Of a stretch of 64,000 nt of DNA, positions 10,107 through 18,201 are shown piece after piece; positions within the stretch are counted from its first letter, which is position 1, and each line of letters begins with the position of its first letter. The position numbers and the translations under genes were made by a program. This stretch comes from UBA10649 sp963842725 (GTDB lineage: Bacteria; Actinomycetota; Actinomycetes; S36-B12), in NCBI GenBank assembly GCA_963842725.1, contig CAWJHN010000001.1:124001-188000 (forward strand), in the 5' to 3' direction. The notes beneath the pieces are model-generated. The model did not search any database, was not told the origin of the DNA, and was given only the letters and a program-made list of their open reading frames with translations.

Positions 10107-11281
10107 CTATGCGGCGCAGCCGGTCCGGGGGTACAGCGTCGCCAGCCCCTCGAGGTCGCCGCGCGTGAAGTGGTGCTGCCCGTAGTTGATCGGCCCCATG
10201 ATCGCGGTGCGACTGTCGACGTGGTCGAGCCACAGCGTGTGCATGACCTCGTGGATGATGAGCCAGCCGCGCCCGGCCGGGGAGCGGTACCGGTTGCCGA
10301 AGCCCGCGTACTTGTCGGTGACCCACCAGTCCTTGCGGTTGAGCGTCACGGTTCCGTCGGAGCTGCCGGTACCCGATGGCCCGTGGGCACCGAGGTCGTC
10401 CCATCCGATGTTGATGTCGGCCGCTCCCCCGTTGCCCCGGCTCTCGAGGTCGGCAGGCTCCGGACCCGGTGGGATCTGGTCGAACCTGAGGCCCGTGACC
10501 GTGGAGAGGCGCTTCATCGACGCCCTGATGTCCCTCTCGATCGTCCGGGCGCCCTTGGCGGCACCCCCGGCGTCGTAGCTCCACGTCACTCTCGAGCAGG
10601 GTGCGTAGGCGCCCTCGGGCGCCTGCCACATCGGAGCCCAGCCCTTGGCCACCACGAGCGGCGACGACATGGTCAGGCCGTTCTCGCCGGCGATCGTCAC
10701 GGTGAACGTCGACGTGGCACGGACGCCCTTGGTGGGCACCCTGAGGCCGGGGGTGTCGCCGAAGTAGCCGCCGATCGTCGTGTCGGACCGATCGAACCGG
10801 TGGCGACCGTCCGGCCCTTCGCGTTGGCGACGGTCACGGTGGCCGGGGCACTCGTCCGGTTCTCCAGCTCGAGCTCGGTGCCGTGCAGGTTGCTGCCCCC
10901 CGCGTCCGCCGAGATGATCGTCGTGCCGAACCCGAAGGGCACCGTCGCCTCGAGCCGGACGTAGTCGCCGCCTCCGTCGCACAGGTCGACGGCGACCTCG
11001 CCTGCACCGCGCCCGCGGAGACCGGGATCGACCCAGACGAAGTCCCACGGTGCCGCGGTGAGCGATGCATCGCCGAAGGTCATCCCGCAGACGGCGTCCG
11101 GGCCGTCGACCGTGACGGAGAACGGCGTCGATGCGGTGACGAACTCGGGCAGCCCGGTGACGACGTAGTCGTTGTACCACTCGTCGGCCGACGCGGCCGG
11201 CGCGGCGATGGTGAGCAGGGCGCCGGCCAGCACGGGTGCCAGCGCAGCCGACCACGGACGTGCTCTCATGATCCCCCGCAT
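10107..11281 (-). CDS. Secreted matrixin-like zinc metalloprotease, frameshifted
   Basis: The N-terminus has a signal peptide (MRARPWSAALAPVLAGALL then AAPAASADE), followed by a ~120-residue beta-rich domain. The C-terminal ~130 residues carry HEVMHTLWLDH, a zinc-binding HExxHxxxxxH motif, and a following IMGPI that could be the Met-turn. This fits the matrixin/astacin-like clan; substrate unknown. The frame changes near 10795-10803 (…GRTVATG / RFDRSDTTIGGYF…), and the length of 3n+2 implies one missing base. The ATG at 11281 has GGGGGAG seven bases upstream; an ATG at 11269 is an alternative. Confidence 0.75.
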
Positions 11282-11373
11282 GTCCGGCTCCCCCTTGTCC
11301 AGCTGATACCCATTACAGACGGGCAGTGGGGACGACGCCGCGCCGGGCCGGCTATCCAGAGGATCCAATTCGG

Positions 11374-12873
11374 CTACGTGACTGGTCGGGTGACCTCGCG
11401 TTCGGCCGCGAACAGCAGCGAGAAGAACCCGGTCAGCAGCCGGTCGCGCAACTCCACCGGCAGGGCCTCGATCAGGGCCTGGATGCCGGCCGACTCCTCC
11501 GGAAGACCGGGTGGACCGTCCCCGACGAGGCCGGCCAGACCGAGCAGCCCGGCCACCGTGGCGTCGTCGAGGGTGTCGACGTCGATCTCGGCTGCCGCTG
11601 CCACGAGTCCGGCGTCGGCACTGGCCCAGGGCAGGTCGCGGCACTCCTGCGCGGCGAGCGAGAGGTCGACGACGAACTCGTCCACCGTGCCCAGGGACGC
11701 CGGCTGCACCGTCAGGTGCGCCGTCCTGGGAAGCTCGCCGCAGGCCGGCTGCGGCTGGATGAACCACCGGCGCGCCCGCATGCGGTCCGCGAGCACGAAG
11801 GGATCAACGCCGCCGGCCGCCTCGTCACCGTCCGATGCCAGGGCGATCAGGGTGCTGTCCGGCGACGCGACGACGCGCAGGCCGGGGATGTCCCGCACCG
11901 CGGCCACGATGCGGTCGGTCGCCTCGATCGAGCAGCGCACCGCCTCGCGCATGCCGTCGTCGCCGAGGACGTGGCTCACCGCCCACGCCGCAGCCATCGG
12001 CCCCGCCGACTTCGTGCTCTGCAGGGTGGTGTTGACGACCGGGTAGCCCGGCCAGTCGGAGTAGGCGAAGAAGGCGCCTTCGCGGTACGCGGGATCGTTG
12101 AACAGCAGCAGGGAGGCGCCCTTGGGGGCGAAGCCGTACTTGTGCAGGTCGGCCGAGATCGAGACGACCCCGGGCACCGACAGGTCGAAGTCGGGAAGCG
12201 GTCGTCCGAGCCTGCGCAGGTACGGCAGCACCAGGCCGCCGATGCACGCATCGACATGGCAGGCGACTCCCCGTTCGGCGGCCGTGGCCGCGACCTCGAC
12301 CACGGGGTCGATCACGCCGTGCGCGTACGACGGGGCGGAGACGACGACGAGTGCGGCGGCCCGGCCCACCTCGTCGAGAGCTGCGACCATGTCCGCCACG
12401 CGCACGCGCATCGTCACCGGGTCGACGGGCACGAGGTGGAGCCGCAGGTCGAGCACGTGCGCCGCCTTGGCGAAGGCCGCGTGTGCCGTGACCGGCATGA
12501 CGATGACCCCCTGGCCGGTGCCGCCGCCCCGCCGCCAGTTCGACCGGGCCGCGAGCACGGAGAGCATGCACGATTCGGTGCCGCCGCTCGTCACGAGGCC
12601 GCAGGACCCCGGACCGCCGCCCATCAGGTCCAGGCCCCACCCCACCAGGTCGTTCTCGATGCGGCCGACGCTCGGGAAGACGGTCGGGTCCAGGGCGTTC
12701 ACCTCGCCGAAGGCCGACAGGGCCCGGCGCCCGGTCTCCGCGAGCCCCGGCACGCCCGCGTCGTAGACGTACGCGAGCACGCGTCCACCGTGCACGGGCG
12801 CATCGTCCGCACGCATGGCGTCCAGTGCGGCCAGGACCTCGTCGGGTGCTGTGCCGTGCCTCGGCAGGCTCAT
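11374..12873 (-). CDS. PLP-dependent decarboxylase/lyase (group II, S1P-lyase-like)
   Basis: The 499-residue fold-type I PLP enzyme has a TSGGTESCMLS cofactor-phosphate motif (~residues 95-105), HVDACIGG with the Asp that contacts the pyridine ring, and the Schiff-base lysine in DLHKYGFAPKG (~residue 244). That last motif is closer to sphingosine-1-phosphate lyase and archaeal-type decarboxylases than to typical GadB. The substrate cannot be fixed; it could be an amino acid or a phosphorylated amino alcohol. Its ATG overlaps the stop of the upstream transporter gene (ATGA), so enzyme and transporter are co-translated and probably share a substrate. Confidence 0.82.
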   Translation of the reverse strand: MSLPRHGTAPDEVLAALDAMRADDAPVHGGRVLAYVYDAGVPGLAETGRRALSAFGEVNALDPTVFPSVGRIENDLVGWGLDLMGGGPGSCGLVTSGGTESCMLSVLAARSNWRRGGGTGQGVIVMPVTAHAAFAKAAHVLDLRLHLVPVDPVTMRVRVADMVAALDEVGRAAALVVVSAPSYAHGVIDPVVEVAATAAERGVACHVDACIGGLVLPYLRRLGRPLPDFDLSVPGVVSISADLHKYGFAPKGASLLLFNDPAYREGAFFAYSDWPGYPVVNTTLQSTKSAGPMAAAWAVSHVLGDDGMREAVRCSIEATDRIVAAVRDIPGLRVVASPDSTLIALASDGDEAAGGVDPFVLADRMRARRWFIQPQPACGELPRTAHLTVQPASLGTVDEFVVDLSLAAQECRDLPWASADAGLVAAAAEIDVDTLDDATVAGLLGLAGLVGDGPPGLPEESAGIQALIEALPVELRDRLLTGFFSLLFAAEREVTRPVT

Positions 12874-14213
12874 GGGGCGACCTCCTGGTCGATCGGGACG
12901 GTGTCGAGCTGGAATCGGCGGATCAGCGGAAGGCTCAGGGCGACCAGGACGGCTGGCAGCACGGTGAACGCCAGCAGCACACCCGTCTGCGCGGAGTCCG
13001 GCTGCGGCACCGCGCCCTCGGACGACGAGACGAAGCCGGTCAGCGCGAGCATCGTCAGCACGAGAGCCGGGCCGACGGCGAACCCGACCGTCTCGCCCGC
13101 GGTCCAGACGCCCGTGAACGCTCCGGCGCGCTGCCGCCCGCTTGCGGCGGCGTCGGCCGCGATGGCGTCCGGCAGCATGGCGAGCGGGAACATCTGCATC
13201 CCGGCGTAGCCGATTCCGCACAGGCCCACCAGGGCCAGGACGGCGGCGGTGGGCAGGGATCGCGCAGCGAGGAGAAGCAGCGCCGCCACCATGAATACGA
13301 TCGACGACTGCAGGTACCCGGCGCGCTTGCCCCACCGGTGCCCGATCCACGCCCAGCCCGGCATGACGACGAGCGCCGGCACGATGAGGGCCGCGAAGAG
13401 GACGTCGCTGAACGACTCCTGGCCCAGCACGTACGTCGCGAAGTACTGGGCGCCGGCCAGCATGGCGGCGGTCGCGAACGCCTGGATCACGAATGCCCCG
13501 AGCAGCAGCCGGAAGGCGCGGGTGCGCCAGGCCACCTCGAACTGCTCGCGCAGCGAGTGCCCGTCGTGCCCCGACGTGTCGACCGGCACCGCGCGCGTCC
13601 TCCGCAGCGCCCACCAGCAGCCGATCATCCCGGCCGCGATGAGCGTGGCGACGCCTATCGCCATCAGCAGGTACCCGCCCGCGCCGCCGTTGCCCAGGTC
13701 GCGCAGGGCCGGCGCGCCGACGCCGAAGAGCAGGATGCCGAACGCCAGGAAGGCCACCCGCCACGACATCATGGTCGTGCGCTCCTCCACACTGTCGGTC
13801 ATCTCCGCCGGCATCGCGATGTAGGGCACCTGGAAGACGGCGAACGCGGATGCCGCGAGGAGGAAGAAGACCAGTACCCACGCTGCCGATCCGGCGGGGC
13901 CGAGGACCGTGGGGGTCGCGAACATCAGGATGAAGACCAGGGGCAGCGACAGCCCTCCGACCAGGAGGAACGGGCGCCGCGAGCGCCGCCTCTGAGCCGA
14001 GCGGTCGCTGAGGGTTCCGACGATGGGCAGGAAGACCACGTCCCACAGTTTCGGGACGAGGACGACGACCGCGGCGAGGGCGGCGGCCACGCCGAGGCTG
14101 TTCGTCAGGTAGTAGGCCAGGAGCAGCCCGGGCACCGTGCTGAAGCCCGCAGTTCCGACCGAGCCGAGCGCGTAGCCGAGGTAGGTTCGTCGTCCGAGGC
14201 GGTCATCGGTCAC
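12870..14213 (-). CDS. GPH/MelB-type cation:substrate symporter (MFS_2)
   Basis: The 447-residue protein has about twelve hydrophobic helices and the GPH-family hallmark KLWDVVFLPIVGTLSDR (residues ~55-72), where the Asp residues sit near the cation site in MelB. The family usually imports glycosides or other small molecules with Na+ or H+. The stop overlaps the decarboxylase start. The GTG start at 14213 is preceded by TAGCGT at 6 bp and no ribosome-binding site. Substrate unknown; the neighbouring PLP enzyme is the best clue. Confidence 0.82.
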   Translation of the reverse strand: MTDDRLGRRTYLGYALGSVGTAGFSTVPGLLLAYYLTNSLGVAAALAAVVVLVPKLWDVVFLPIVGTLSDRSAQRRRSRRPFLLVGGLSLPLVFILMFATPTVLGPAGSAAWVLVFFLLAASAFAVFQVPYIAMPAEMTDSVEERTTMMSWRVAFLAFGILLFGVGAPALRDLGNGGAGGYLLMAIGVATLIAAGMIGCWWALRRTRAVPVDTSGHDGHSLREQFEVAWRTRAFRLLLGAFVIQAFATAAMLAGAQYFATYVLGQESFSDVLFAALIVPALVVMPGWAWIGHRWGKRAGYLQSSIVFMVAALLLLAARSLPTAAVLALVGLCGIGYAGMQMFPLAMLPDAIAADAAASGRQRAGAFTGVWTAGETVGFAVGPALVLTMLALTGFVSSSEGAVPQPDSAQTGVLLAFTVLPAVLVALSLPLIRRFQLDTVPIDQEVAP

Positions 14214-14219
14214 GACCGG

Positions 14220-14225
14220 ACGCTA
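14220..14225 (-). promoter_or_regulatory. -10 box of the leaderless symporter-decarboxylase promoter
   Basis: TAGCGT on the minus strand lies 6 bp before the GTG at 14213. Only 28 bp separate this start from the divergent permease start at 14242, so both promoters overlap. Confidence 0.5.
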
Positions 14226-14241
14226 CCGGCGGAGGGGGCTC

Positions 14242-14964
14242 GTGGACACCGGAACGGTCGCACTCATCGCCATCGCGGTGGCGGCCGGCGGACTCGTCCA
14301 GGGCCTCACCGGACTCGGCTTCGCCCTCGTGTCCGCTCCGGTGGTCGCCCAGCTCGTGACCGGCACCGGCGGCATCGGCCTGGTAAACGCCCTGTCGATC
14401 GTGCAGAACGTGTGGCTCATCGCGAGGACCGAGGGCCGCATCGCATGGACGGAGATCCGGCGCATGCTGCCGGGGCTGGCGGTGGGCGTGCTGCTCGGCT
14501 GGCTCGTGCTGCAGACCAGCGATCCGACGATGTACGACGTCATCGTCGCCGCCTCCGCCTGTGGATCCGTCGTCTGGCTGCTCTTCGCGGGTCGGTTCAC
14601 CGGTTGGGCAGCAGGCATCCTGTCGGCCGTGTGGGGCGGTGCCGTCAACACGATCGCGGCCGTCGGCGGTCCGCCCATCGCTGCCTACCTCGTCACGCGC
14701 GGCCTCGACTTCTCGTCGTACCTTCGGACGCTCCAGGTCGTGTTCGCGGTCCTCAGCCTCGTCAGCCTGCCGATGCTCGGCGTGACGGTGCCCTCGGTCG
14801 GCGCCGTGGTCGTCTGGCTGGCGGCGCTCATCGCCGGCTCGGCCGTGGGCGAGGTCCTGCGGCACCGATTCAGCGAGCGGACGACCCAGCGCGTGGGTCG
14901 CGGGGCGATCGTCGTGGTCTGCGTCGCGGCCCTGATCAGGTCCCTGGCCGCACTGCCGGGCTAG
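14242..14964 (+). CDS. TauE/SafE family membrane permease
   Basis: The 240-residue protein shows about eight hydrophobic segments and two related halves, the first beginning GGLVQGLTGLGFALVSAPV and the second AVWGGAVNTIAAVGGPP. Both are the glycine-rich signatures of the TauE/SafE (DUF81) family, which exports sulfite, sulfoacetate or other organic anions. The GTG at 14242 has GGAGGGGG shortly upstream, unlike its leaderless divergent neighbour. Substrate unknown. Confidence 0.85.
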   Translation: MDTGTVALIAIAVAAGGLVQGLTGLGFALVSAPVVAQLVTGTGGIGLVNALSIVQNVWLIARTEGRIAWTEIRRMLPGLAVGVLLGWLVLQTSDPTMYDVIVAASACGSVVWLLFAGRFTGWAAGILSAVWGGAVNTIAAVGGPPIAAYLVTRGLDFSSYLRTLQVVFAVLSLVSLPMLGVTVPSVGAVVVWLAALIAGSAVGEVLRHRFSERTTQRVGRGAIVVVCVAALIRSLAALPG

Positions 14965-15005
14965 CCGGCCGAACCGGATCGGGCCCGTCTAGGCCCGGAC
15001 AGTGA

Positions 15006-15031
15006 AAAGAGGGCCGGGATCACCGGCCCTC
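15006..15031 (-). terminator. Rho-independent terminator of tRNA-Ala
   Basis: Downstream of the tRNA on the minus strand is GAGGGCCGG-TGAT-CCCGGCCCTC followed by TTTT, an 8-9 bp GC-rich stem with a short U-tract. Confidence 0.75.
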
Positions 15032-15038
15032 ATCGTCG

Positions 15039-15114
15039 TGGTGGAGCTGAGGGGACTCGAACCCCTGACCCCCTCCATGCCATGGAGGTGCGCTACCAGC
15101 TGCGCTACAGCCCC
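15039..15114 (-). tRNA. tRNA-Ala (GGC)
   Basis: On the minus strand the acceptor stem GGGGCTG pairs with CAGCTCC (one G-U). The anticodon stem CCTCC/GGAGG encloses the loop ATGGCAT, giving anticodon GGC. The T-loop GTTCGAGTC is canonical, and the 3' CCA is encoded (15039-15041). It is followed by its own terminator. Confidence 0.97.
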
Positions 15115-15144
15115 TTGCGGGAGTTGAACTATACAAGAGGCGCG

Positions 15145-15792
15145 TCAACGGTCGTCGGCGAGGGCGGTCACCGGCAGCGACCCCGCGTTGTACTCCTGCA
15201 GCCGCCACCCGGGCCCGACACCGCCCGTGTTCTCCTGCAGCACCGACCACGCACAGTTCGTGAGCACGCCGAGCGCCGCCCAGTGCTCGGGAGGCAGGCC
15301 CAGCAGTGCTCCGATCCCGGCACGCGCCGCGCCGCCGTGCGTCGCGACGACGAGTGTCTGCCCGGAGCCGAGCTCCGCCAGGGCCTCGTCGACGGCCGCA
15401 ACCATGCGCTCCGCGACCTCGAGGCGCGTCTCGCCCCCGCCCGGGCGGATGTTCGCGCCCGACGACCAGTGCAGCATCTCGTTGCCGAACTGCGCCTCGA
15501 TCTCGGTCCGCGTCATCCCCTGCCACACCCCGGCGAAGGTCTCCCGCAGTCGCTCGTCGGTGCGCACCTCAAGGCCCGTCACTGCCGCCAGCGCCGATGC
15601 CGTGGCGCGGGCTCGTGACAGATCGGACGACACCAGGATGCTGGGATCGAGCCGGGACAAGGTGGCGGCGGCGTGCTCGGCCTGCCGCAGCCCGATCTCG
15701 TCGAGATCGATGTCGGTCTGGCCCTGGAAGCGCTGCTCGGCGTTCCAGGTCGTCCGCCCGTGCCGCCAGAAGACGACTCTGCGCGGGATCAC
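15145..15792 (-). CDS. Histidine phosphatase (phosphoglycerate-mutase-like)
   Basis: The 215-residue protein has the catalytic RHGRTTWN motif at residues 10-17, the second catalytic His in VVATHGG (~residue 152) and an E in the ETFAGVWQG region, the standard layout of branch 1 histidine phosphatases. In actinobacteria this gene often follows rsfS and is annotated as a phosphoglycerate-mutase-family phosphatase, but the true substrate is unknown. The GTG start overlaps the rsfS stop (GTGA), and it is the last gene of the nadD-LytR_C-rsfS unit. Confidence 0.9.
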   Translation of the reverse strand: MIPRRVVFWRHGRTTWNAEQRFQGQTDIDLDEIGLRQAEHAAATLSRLDPSILVSSDLSRARATASALAAVTGLEVRTDERLRETFAGVWQGMTRTEIEAQFGNEMLHWSSGANIRPGGGETRLEVAERMVAAVDEALAELGSGQTLVVATHGGAARAGIGALLGLPPEHWAALGVLTNCAWSVLQENTGGVGPGWRLQEYNAGSLPVTALADDR

Positions 15793-16235
15793 TCATCGAA
15801 CCCGTCGACGTCGCGCATCCCGGCGGAGGCACGCAGGACCGCATCTCCCTCGGGCGTGCGGCGACGGCCCTGGTTGACGGCCTCGGGGAGCTTGATGAAC
15901 GGGCAGTCCTTCCAGAGCCGCTCGATCGCGTAGTGGATGCGCTCCTCGGCGAGCTGGACGTGCACGACGATGTCGCCGAAGTCCAGCAGCACCCAGCGGC
16001 CCTCTGCCTCTCCCTCGCGACGCAGCGGCTTCGACCCCATCCCGTGCAGCCGCTCCTCGACGCCGTCCACCACCGCCTTGACCTGGCGCTCGTTGGCCGC
16101 CGAGCACAGCAGGAAGACGTCGGTGATGACCAGCTTCTCGCTCACGTCGATCGCGACGATGTCCTCCGCCAGCTTGTCGGACGCCGCCTCGGCGGCGGCG
16201 ATGGCGGCGGCAATGGCTTCGGGGCTGGCGGTCAC
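15789..16235 (-). CDS. rsfS: Ribosome silencing factor RsfS
   Basis: RsfS binds L14 on the 50S subunit and blocks subunit joining when nutrients run low. The protein has DIVAIDVSEKLVITDVFLLC near the start and the family's conserved GRWVLLDFGDIVVHV segment. The GTG at 16235 is chosen because AAGGA lies 7 bp upstream and homologues start VTASPEA; a GTG at 16268 is possible but badly spaced. Length 148 residues, with a C-terminal extension rich in charged residues. It sits in the usual nadD-rsfS context. Confidence 0.93.
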   Translation of the reverse strand: MTASPEAIAAAIAAAEAASDKLAEDIVAIDVSEKLVITDVFLLCSAANERQVKAVVDGVEERLHGMGSKPLRREGEAEGRWVLLDFGDIVVHVQLAEERIHYAIERLWKDCPFIKLPEAVNQGRRRTPEGDAVLRASAGMRDVDGFDE

Positions 16236-16275
16236 GAGGACGTCCTTCGGGTCGATGATGCGTCGCACAACCCTC

Positions 16276-17358
16276 TCACACGGGCGCGAAGTCCCGGCCG
16301 AGCACGACGCGGACGTCGACCGTTCCGCTCGGGTCGTCGTCGACCTGGACGGCGGCCGGCCCGAGGCCGAGCGCGGCGGCGGCGTCCCGCCCGGCGGCCA
16401 TCGACGCCTCGGAGTCGTCCGGGACCAGCACGGCGCTCCCGTCCCTGGCCGGCGGGGGCCGTCCGTCGACGATCACGCCGAATCCGGCGTCCGACAGCCC
16501 CAGGCGGGCCTCGACCAAGGCTCCCAGGGTCGCGCCCGCCCGCTGCACCACGACGCGGCGGGTGCCGCTGTGGCCGGGCTGCAGCCGGGCCTTCGGGAAC
16601 AGTTCGGCGACCACCACCTCCGCCTCCGGCTGCCGCACGAGCGCCGCCCGTTCGGGACCGGCTCGCACGTACGTGACCGGCAGCACCTCGCGGCGTACGT
16701 CCTCGGTCCGCAGCCGCTCGCCCAGGACGGCGAGCAGGTGGCTGGCGTCCTCGTTCGGCACGGTCGTCCGCGCCATCGACCCCAGGCCGGTGAGCAGCTG
16801 GCCGAGGGTGTCCTCGTCGTCGGGGAGCCGACTGAGGACCCGGTCGAGGATGAGCGGGAACGAGCCGGGACTCTCGGCCTGGTCCACGTCGACCCGCGCG
16901 CCGGTGGCATCGATGAGTCCGGCCCAGGCGAGCCGGTCCAGCTCGACCGTCGCGTCGACCTGCACGGCGAGCAGCACCTGCAGCGGATCCTCGGCCTGCA
17001 CGGTGCCCAGCAGTCCCTCGACGTCCTGCAATCGCACCGGCGGGACGGTGGGCAGCAGCAGGTACCGGGGCAGCATGAGCTCGCCGACGAAGCCCGTGTC
17101 GCCGCCCACGGCGATCAGGGCGTTGCTCATGGCCTGGCCCGCCTCGTCTCGGACCGTGAACAGGATCGTCACCTGGCGCTGCTTCTCGACGGGCAGCAGG
17201 TCCGGGGCGGGCACGAAGATCGTCGCGTCGGACGCGTCCGCGGTCTCGACCCGGTCGCGTGCGAGCAGCACGCCCGCGATCGCCGATGCCCCGATCACCA
17301 CGGCTGCCACGAGCGCCATGAGGCGCCAGGGGAAGGCGGTGGTGGTGTCGTCCGTCAC
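16276..17358 (-). CDS. LytR_C-domain membrane protein, LCP-related
   Basis: The 360-residue protein has a short cytoplasmic tail, one signal-anchor helix (LMALVAAVVIGASAIAGVLL), an extracellular domain resembling the LytR-CpsA-Psr fold, and a C-terminal LytR_C-like domain (TRRVVVQRAGATLGALVEAR onward). LCP proteins attach glycopolymers to peptidoglycan. Here the phosphate-binding Arg/Asp pattern of active LCP domains is not obvious, so catalysis is uncertain. It lies between nadD and rsfS, as in many Nocardioidaceae. The GTG start at 17358 was chosen because it sits just before the membrane anchor. Confidence 0.75.
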   Translation of the reverse strand: MTDDTTTAFPWRLMALVAAVVIGASAIAGVLLARDRVETADASDATIFVPAPDLLPVEKQRQVTILFTVRDEAGQAMSNALIAVGGDTGFVGELMLPRYLLLPTVPPVRLQDVEGLLGTVQAEDPLQVLLAVQVDATVELDRLAWAGLIDATGARVDVDQAESPGSFPLILDRVLSRLPDDEDTLGQLLTGLGSMARTTVPNEDASHLLAVLGERLRTEDVRREVLPVTYVRAGPERAALVRQPEAEVVVAELFPKARLQPGHSGTRRVVVQRAGATLGALVEARLGLSDAGFGVIVDGRPPPARDGSAVLVPDDSEASMAAGRDAAAALGLGPAAVQVDDDPSGTVDVRVVLGRDFAPV

Positions 17359-17374
17359 GGTCGATCGACCGCGG

Positions 17375-17986
17375 TCACGACGCCTCGGAGGCGTAGAGGC
17401 CGTGCTTGGCGATGAACGCCGCCACCGCATCCGGGACGAGGTATCCGATGGGCTCGCCCGCGGCGACGCGAGCACGGACGTCGGTCGAGGAGATCGCGAG
17501 CGCCGGAACCTCGATCAGGGTCGCGGAGCCCTCGGGCAGCCCCGGGTTCGCCAGGACATGGCCGGGCCGGGTCACGCCGATCAGGTGCGCCGTGGTCAGG
17601 ATCCGCTCCGGGTCGCGCCACCCGACGATGTCGGCCAGCGCATCGGCGCCGGTGATGAAGAACCACTCGACCGTGTCGTCCGGATGCGCCTGGGCGAAGT
17701 CCCGCTCGAGGTCACGAAGGGTGTCGACGGTGTAGGTCGGACCACCGCGGTCGATATCGGCACGCGTCACGTCGAACCTCGGATCGCGCGCGGTGGCGAC
17801 CACCGTCATCAGGTAGCGCTGCTCACCGGATGCCCCCGGTGCCGACTTGTACCAGGGCTCGCCCGTCGGGCTGAAGACGACGCGGTCCAGCGAGAAGCGG
17901 TGGGCGACCTCTGATGCTGCGACCAGGTGACCGTGGTGGATCGGGTCGAAGGACCCGCCCATGATGCCGATCCGGTGGTGCGCCAT
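17375..17986 (-). CDS. nadD: Nicotinate-nucleotide adenylyltransferase NadD
   Basis: NadD adenylates nicotinate mononucleotide in NAD synthesis. The 203 residues begin HRIGIMGGSFDPIHHGH, with the nucleotidyltransferase GxFDPxHxGH motif at ~residues 9-20, and end with the second signature ISSTDVR (~172-178). The ATG at 17986 directly precedes this motif; longer in-frame extensions are not homologous. It is followed 16 bp later by the LytR_C-protein gene. Confidence 0.96.
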   Translation of the reverse strand: MAHHRIGIMGGSFDPIHHGHLVAASEVAHRFSLDRVVFSPTGEPWYKSAPGASGEQRYLMTVVATARDPRFDVTRADIDRGGPTYTVDTLRDLERDFAQAHPDDTVEWFFITGADALADIVGWRDPERILTTAHLIGVTRPGHVLANPGLPEGSATLIEVPALAISSTDVRARVAAGEPIGYLVPDAVAAFIAKHGLYASEAS

Positions 17987-18003
17987 TCCCGGGACCGGGA
18001 CGG

Positions 18004-18144
18004 CTAGTCCCGACCGACCTTGATCATCATGGTGGCGACGAGCAGCACGACCAGTGCCGCGAAGGCGAAGCCCCCGAAGACGTACGGGGACACGACGGAG
18101 CCCGCCTCCTCGGCGTTCACCACGGCAAGGCTGACGACGTCCAT
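18004..18144 (-). CDS. 46-residue single-pass membrane protein
   Basis: A 46-codon frame starts with ATG at 18144, preceded by GGAGG with 7 bp spacing, one of the best ribosome-binding sites in the region, and ends TAG at 18004. The protein has a short polar N-terminus, one hydrophobic stretch (GGFAFAALVVLLVATMM) and a basic tail (IKVGRD), so a single membrane helix is likely. It sits 17 bp before nadD on the same strand, between proA and nadD. No family is recognised. The perfect Shine-Dalgarno and clean membrane pattern argue that it is real. Confidence 0.7.
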   Translation of the reverse strand: MDVVSLAVVNAEEAGSVVSPYVFGGFAFAALVVLLVATMMIKVGRD

Positions 18145-18201
18145 GCGTTTCCTCCATCAGGTGCGGCTCGTGATCGGGCCACTCTAGCCCGAGGGCTGCG
18201 G

